Source of the DNA: Megalobrama amblycephala
Lineage: Eukaryota; Chordata; Actinopteri; Cypriniformes; Xenocyprididae
Reading direction: 5' to 3'
Assembly (NCBI RefSeq): GCF_018812025.1
Contig: NC_063053.1
Coordinates: forward strand, 13,744,623-13,808,622
Length of the DNA: 64,000 bases
Of the stretch, positions 57,836 through 64,000 are shown piece after piece. Within the stretch, counting starts at the first letter, position 1. The number at the start of each line of letters is the position of its first letter. A program made the translations under genes and the position numbers. Below the pieces are notes generated by a model, which saw only the letters and a list, made by a program, of their open reading frames with translations, had not been told where the DNA came from and did no database searches.

Positions 57836-59268
57836 CTGTAGAACAAAGGAAAAGTATATTTGAGATAGAGAGATCTTTACATTGTTAACTTCAAAATGTG
57901 CACTAACAGAAGTTCATATGAAATGCATGTTGATGCATAGAAGTGTTAAAGATAATGCTGATCTGATAAATTCACCCAAATGACATCACATCCTCAGGAT
58001 TAATCAATTGCAAAAGAGTTCAATTACAAATTTCAAGCAGCTGTCGGTAATACAGAGAGAAGTCTGTAGTGTACTTCCAGTCATGACAGTAATGACAAAT
58101 TTCCAAATGAGTGCATTTACAGAAAAAACAAAAACAAACTTCCCTAAAAGTTCTTAAAGGTTTTTAGGCAAGCAGACCCTTTTGACTTAAATGGATTTTT
58201 AACTAAATATTGTTAAAGATAAGATTGACTTTTAATTCCAGTAATATTTAACATACTTTACTTTCTTGTAGACCCAAAATTGGAGTTCACAAACCATTAA
58301 TCGAGAAATGCAAAAATTTAAATTTGTTTTTAAATTATTGAATATTACTCTTTTTAAAAGAATAATCTGAGGGGTATGTAAAGCTAATATTTTATGTCAA
58401 ATGGTCCTGCTAACCATTTAAAAACAGCTGGATAAAATTCTCGGGTTAAAGAGTTAAGTTTATAACTCCTATTTGCATCACCTGCCAAGTGGTACCAAGA
58501 GCTGCGAACAGATCATTGGAAAACCACTGAAGATATTTCAGCAATAATTCCGTGTAGTTTGTGTTTTCTTTTGATGATCACATCAGATGTGACCACAGAA
58601 TATTTTAGTGCTCCACAGACTACTCATAAGGGAATATATCCGTCCAGTAATCAGACATCGTTAGCGATTACACCTATGGATTACACGCAAATACACACAC
58701 AAGATGGCTCACAAGCACTACTTCTTCCTACTAGTTAGCTGAACGGCTAACTGATTAGCAAAGTTGTCAGTTTACACTTTAAAACCTACGGCCAAGGCAA
58801 CCCTCGGTCTTCCACAACAGTTAATGTTCCCGTTTAGGAGATTTTGCAAAAGTTAATGCAGGGAACACCGTCACTACAATAATTCTATAATATTTGTTTT
58901 GTTTCTGGGGTAAACACAAGACCAATGCTAAGAGCTAGATATCAAAATAGCTAGCCAACTTTATCACCTCGCGACTTGTCAAAACATACTATTTGCTCAC
59001 AATTACCTAATGAATACATAGATAATATACCAATAAATAAAATCTTTACAACGACTAGTTCAAAATGCAACCACAGTTTAATTTTTTTGCTTTACTTGGA
59101 AGAAGAGTGCGCGAGCGCGCTGTGTGTTGATCGCAAAGCTCGAAAACTCACTTTTAACGTATTTACAATTCAAACGCAGAAAGCAGAGCGGTGTATTAAC
59201 GATTTTTACAGATGTAACTGTTAAGAAATATAAAATAAATAAGCAGTTACAATCCTAAAAACGCTCAC
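57836..59268 (-). other. tspan14 5' intron
   Basis: Interval between the first coding exon and the proposed non-coding exon. No element boundaries or ORFs that I can support. Confidence 0.4.
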
Positions 59269-59345
59269 CTCTTTGTTTATGTCACACAACGCCTCCGTCT
59301 GGTACTTATAGTTTGAAGAAAGAAAAAACTAACTCTACTAACCCA
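59269..59345 (-). other. Proposed non-coding first exon and promoter of tspan14
   Basis: On the minus strand a good donor (aaagag|gtgagc, left edge 59269) ends a GC-richer stretch. A TATA-like tataag lies about 36 bases upstream of the donor (59305-59310). The first coding exon has an acceptor just before its ATG, so an upstream exon must exist. The right edge is a guess. Confidence 0.4.
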
Positions 59346-59589
59346 CCCCACATGAATGAGTGACTTTGTGATTGAGTGTGGGAAAGACACGCCCGAGTAA
59401 TGTTCACTCAAAACACTACCAAATCTGTTTCACGATTTTTTACTAGGCATCCGCTTATCTTAATTTATTAGATATGCAAATACTGAGTATTGAAGCGACG
59501 TTAAAAACACGAACAGTATAAATATCTAGTAGTTTTATCCTTTATTTTTAATATTTTTTTATTTTATTTCTATTGTTTTATATGAATAA

Positions 59590-59645
59590 TAATCAATTAT
59601 AATAATAATAATAATAATAATATATTTATACACACATATTTATTT

Positions 59646-59735
<90 letters not shown>
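59590..59735. repeat. (AAT)n, (CA)n and (TA)n compound microsatellite
   Basis: AAT repeats at 59590-59625, CA repeats at 59646-59664, then about 70 bases of TA. Located just upstream of tspan14. Confidence 0.9.
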
Positions 59736-59737
<2 letters not shown>

Positions 59738-59896
59738 TTACATTTCTTTTTTACACATTTCTTTTTTTATATAGTATTTATACTGTTTAAACAATAAATT
59801 ATTATAAATGTGTAATATAATTAAGGTTCAGGCAAATTCTGCCACATCCTCTACTGTGCCATAAATTGTGTAAACAGGAAGAGACATTCTTGTTAA

Positions 59897-60732
59897 AGGA
59901 TTAGTTCACTTTCAAATTAAAATTTCCTGATAATTGACTCACCCCCATGTCATTCAAGATGTCCATGTCTTTCTTTCTTCAGTCGAAAAGAAATCAAGGT
60001 TTTTGATGAAAACATTCCAGGATTATTCTCCATATAGTGGACTTCAATGGAGCCCAAACGGTTGAAGGTCAAAATTACAGTTTCAGTGCAGCTTCAAAGC
60101 GTTAAACATGATCCCATACAAGAAATAAGGGTCTTATCTGGTGAAACCATCGCTTATTTTCTAAAAAAGAATTTTTTTTTTACATTTTAACCATAAATGC
60201 TCATCTTGAACTAGCTCTCTTCTTCTCTATTTGAATTCCAGCAATGTAGATGCTGATAAGTGTATTACTGCCCTCCACAGGTCAAAGTTTGAACTAAATT
60301 GTCATATACAATATGCTAGTGCAAGTATATAACAATTAGTTCAAACTTTGACCTGTGGAGGGCAGTAATACACTTAGCAGCGTCTACATTGCTGGAATTC
60401 AAAGAAGAAGAAGAGAGCTAGTTCAAGATGAGCATTTATGGTTAAATCATTTTTAATTTTTTTTTAAGAAAATGACTGATGGTTTCTCTAGATAAGACTC
60501 TTATTCCTCGTCTGGGATCATGTAGAGCTCTTTGAAGCTGCACTGAAACTGACATTTGGACCTTCAACTGTTTGGGCTCCATTGAAGTCCATTAAATGGA
60601 GAAAAATCCTGGAATGTTTTCATCAAAAACCTTAATTTCTTTTCGACTAAAGAAAGAAAGACATAAACATCTTGAATGACATGGGGGTGAGTAAATTATC
60701 AGGAAATTTTAATTTGAAAGTGAACTAATCCT
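59897..60732. mobile_element. Palindromic TTAA MITE (aggattagttcactttcaaa)
   Basis: TTAA at 59893-59896 and 60733-60736. Same outer arms as 35297-36028 but a different centre: an inverted pair around caggtcaaagtttgaactaa (60225-60425). Confidence 0.8.
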
Positions 60733-60762
60733 TTAAAGGGTTTGCTAGGGCTCCTCCCTCCC

Positions 60763-60763
60763 C

Positions 60764-60813
<50 letters not shown>
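60763..60813. repeat. (CT)n microsatellite
   Basis: About 50 bases of CT repeats with one interruption. Confidence 0.9.
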
Positions 60814-60817
<4 letters not shown>

Positions 60818-61794
60818 CACTCACACTCTATCACTTTTTATCTATTTCCATAAAATACACACCTCTTTGCCATATAATAGCCTACATGCAATGAGCATGT
60901 ATGAGTCACTGCCATAAGCATGTATGTGGCAGCAGTATGAGCCACATCCAATGCAGTTTCATCCAAGAGGAACAGAATAACCACAAGCACCACTTCCTCC
61001 TTGTGTTTTGTTTTGAAGTGTTGTTTGAAGAAAATGTTATGGGAAAATGCCAGACATCCCCAAAATTAAACATCCTGCTGTATTGTGCTTTGTGAGATCA
61101 GTACATATTTAAATGGGTTCAAAAACACTTTCAGTCCTATATAAAAGTCAGTTCACACTGCAGATGCCGACCAATGGCAGATACTGTATAGTATTGGTCG
61201 GTTCATGTTCACTCACTGTTTGTCGGTTCGCGGAATGTCTAAGAGGTGACATACTGTAATCTGGTGGTTGTCCGTGTCTACTGGTGCAGTGTGAACTTGT
61301 ATTAAAAGGTTGCTAAGGGTTTGATGAATGTACACACACACACATAAACACAAAGAATATGCAACAGCATGTAAAACTTCCTATTAGTCCATTCTTGCAT
61401 CCATACCAGTGTAGATGGTGTATGTAAAATTACAGATACTTGTGGTCAGTTATCAGAGTTGCAATGCTTGTTGACCAGGCTTTTGGGAAATACTTCTACT
61501 GTCCAAAAACTCCATCTGGCCTTCAGCCGATTGCACTGTGACTTATTTTGTTCTGAGAGAGACAGGAATGTTTATAAAGAAGGGAGTAGAAACAGGAATT
61601 CCTATGGGAAGAGAACATGTTGCTGTTATTAGTAGGTGGGAAAAGAACGTGGAGACATCTCCAACAGATAAAGGAGACAGAGAGTTTCAGTTACCACCAG
61701 GGAACCATGAATTGGCATATCAAATGCATTTCATCATACTCCTGCAATCCAGATGTGAAACCATGGAGATTACCATGCACCTTGTCAACTTATT
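60814..61794. other. No gene seen
   Basis: Intergenic DNA. The 90-codon frame at 61538-61810 has no recognised content. Confidence 0.4.
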
Positions 61795-62985
61795 AGGGCC
61801 CAAGCCCTGAAAGGGAAAAAAAAAAAAAAAATATGATCTTTCGGGCACTTTTGTATCCCTCAACACGCTCAAAAACTCTTGAAACTTTGCGCACATGTTG
61901 GAATCATTGGCCATCAGGGCCGGTCACAAGTTGTCATGGGAGGGTTGTGGGGGGGGGTTGTGGGCTCTGTGGAAGACCCTTTTATATGGTTGTATTTGAG
62001 GGGCTCTGTAGCACCCTGTGAAACTGTGAATTGCCTTTCTGTACCAGCAGGTGGCAGTAGCTGAAAAGCCAATCAGAATGATCAGATGGCCCGACGGACC
62101 GACGAGCTCCGACGCCGATTCAACATTTCGAATCGGCCAAAAAAAAAAGCCGACGAGGACCAACTTCAGCCGACGGTGTGGAACACACTGAGAAAACTTA
62201 GTCGGCCGATGAACAAAAACTGCCCGACGTCCAACCGTCGGCTTGGTGTGTTCCTGCCTTAGGTCATACACCAGTCTAATAGGAAGTTGGCTATTATGGG
62301 TTGTTTGAAAAACGCATGCTCTGGAATTTGATATACTTCTCCTAAGGGATTCATCCAATCACAACCAAACTCAGTCAGCATGAAGTCAAGCCATTAAGGA
62401 TACTAAATTGTGAGCAGATTTTTGATATCTCGAACGGTTTGGCCGTGGCGTTGAAACAAATTTATGGCGAGAAAAGGGAAACAGGAAGTGTGTTATAACT
62501 TCTGCATACATTGACTGATTTTGATGGAACTTCAGCTGCATGTTTGATGTAGGAGGCCGATCGCATGGATGTTACTATTGTTTGTCAAAGTCATAGTGCC
62601 ACCAACTGGCAGCAGGAAGTGTGTCACTTTCAAAATGCTTTGAAATCGCCCTGTTATTTTTACCCGGTTTGCTTCAGTCTTCATCAGAAAAATGTCAAAA
62701 CACCGCAGATGTACACCAGTGAAAGGATTCTTGATATCTTGAATACTATTGCCATGGCAACATGTCAAACTTTAATATTCTTTTTGGGTGTTTTTTAGGC
62801 TCGTAGCAAGCTTCAAATTGCACGAAACTTGATCATTAGCTTTGACCAACAGGACGTCGGCTATTTTGGTTTGAATGTGGATTTTTCAAAAAATCATGCT
62901 CTTCTTAACTACTTCACGTAGGGGATTCTTACGATTTACGAACATGATGCTAAGGCATTGACGATGCTACATTGCGAACAGATAT
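61795..62985. mobile_element. gggcccaagccctgaaaggg repeat with nested sequence
   Basis: The left edge resembles the ggggccaagcac element at 30,243 in type, though the sequence differs. A separate repeat lies inside at 61915-62275, with gccgacg motifs in both orientations. Right boundary not resolved. Confidence 0.4.
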
Positions 62986-62988
62986 TGG

Positions 62989-63420
62989 CAGTGGTGTAAT
63001 TTAACAAAGTAATGATACTTTGTTACAGTACTTAAGTATTTTTTGGGAGAATCTGTACTTTACTTGAGTTTTTATATTTCTGTCAACTTTTACTTTTACT
63101 CTACTACATTTCCTAAATAAAATGTATACTTTTACTCTGATACATTTTCCCAAAGCATTTTCGTTACTTACTACAAAATAAAGTAGGAAGAACACAGACT
63201 GCAAGCAAGCATGTGCAAACAAGTGCTCGCACAACCGCGGTTGATCTCATTTTCTGGGTTGCATCCATTGCTGAGAAGAGTGCGCTGTCATTAAGCAGTA
63301 CGAGAGCGGCCTCTAGAGGCGAAATAAAAACTATCACTGATGCCTCATAGAGTTTGTTTTGACGCGTGACGTGAGGCTGTGCACTGCACAGAGCGGGACA
63401 CTTCAAAAACGGATTTAAAA
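62989..63420. mobile_element. gcagtggtgtaatttaacaa repeat (hAT-like by memory)
   Basis: Begins with cagtggtgtaa and contains actttacttgagtttttata and ttttacttttactctactac, blocks of a common cyprinid non-autonomous element. I cannot see its right end or target duplication. Confidence 0.5.
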
Positions 63421-63920
63421 CATAGACTACAAAACAGTATGTTATACAGTGTACACTACAGTACATGTTTTCATATCATTATAAAGTAATTAGTTTGTTG
63501 AGTAGATGCTGCATTAGTGGAGAACAGTAGTATGTTTGCCATCGAGGCTGAGAGGATGCTAACATTAGCAGTACACCAAGCGGTTAAAACAATGTGACAA
63601 AAACACCAACTGTTTAATGTCACGATTGTTACAATTCATTTGCATTAGTTTATATCCATTTGTTCGCTGTTATGCATTCGTTATCCAGAGAAGTTGCATA
63701 TTTAAACTGTATTCTCATCATGCAGCAACAGAAACATATCAAATCAGGAATGTATTCGATTTCAGTTCTTTTATCGGCACTGTAACACATATTTTGATTA
63801 GATAATTATCAAGTTATCTAGAGGCAAATAATGTGTGATAGTATACATATAACAGACCCATGCTATGCCTTTGTGTGTAAAGATGGTAATTTTTATGCAT
63901 TACTGTCTGGATTTATATGA
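63421..63920. other. No gene seen
   Basis: AT-rich DNA without supported features. Confidence 0.4.
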
Positions 63921-63922
63921 AA

Positions 63923-64000
63923 TGGTAACACTTTACAATAAGTGTCCATTTGTAACATTAAATAAGGTTAATAAAAGTATTGTTCATTGTTAATTTCAAC
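63923..64000. mobile_element. ggtaacactttacaataag MITE, cut by the window end
   Basis: Same left end as the element at 21485-21832. The rest lies outside the window. Confidence 0.6.

Noticed and set aside
58976..59224. 82-codon frame upstream of tspan14 exon 1
   Set aside because: On the opposite strand inside the 5' intron, without homology or splice signals.
61924..62358. 144-codon minus-strand frame
   Set aside because: Covers repeat sequence with inverted gccgacg motifs; no recognisable protein.

Overview
The window is nuclear DNA of a ray-finned fish, most likely a cyprinid (carp, minnow or Danio relatives). The background is AT-rich. Two vertebrate genes have long introns with canonical splice sites. 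Most of the rest is dense, nested DNA-transposon sequence of families I recognise as common in cyprinid genomes. I see no prokaryotic, organellar or viral genome features and no tRNA or rRNA genes.

Bases 1-33,600 are gene-poor. From left to right they hold: a (TA)n array; a 937-bp palindromic TA-flanked element; a 1.3-kb element bounded by 10-bp direct repeats; Tc1-like transposon remains (5.75, 8.7-10.25, 23.7-24.8 and 32.5 kb); a LINE 3' end split by a TTAA element; palindromic TTAA elements; a solo LTR split by a hAT-like element, both with intact target-site duplications; a ~185-bp tandem repeat (20.7-21.2 kb); an inverted array of short repeats (24.9-25.3 kb); and a structurally complete LTR retrotransposon carrying only a gag-like ORF (26.0-28.1 kb).

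Bases 33,687-45,188 (+ strand) are sh2d4b, reconstructed as eight coding exons (440 codons): a conserved N-terminal motif, a charged coiled-coil middle and a C-terminal SH2 domain. Bases 57,829-49,777 (- strand) are tspan14, eight coding exons (270 codons), a four-pass TspanC8 tetraspanin with eight cysteines in the large extracellular loop; a probable non-coding first exon lies near 59,270. The genes are tail to tail, 4.6 kb apart. They are neighbours in other vertebrates as I recall, but no shared function is implied.

Both sets of introns are full of TTAA-flanked elements. From 59.4 to 64 kb there is a CA/TA microsatellite, another palindromic TTAA element and further repeats. The items I consider most worth checking are the gag-only LTR element, a dispersed intronic duplication in sh2d4b, a probable GC-AG intron in sh2d4b, and the cluster of TTAA insertions, including two that share one TTAA. 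All calls are from reading the sequence; no database search was run.
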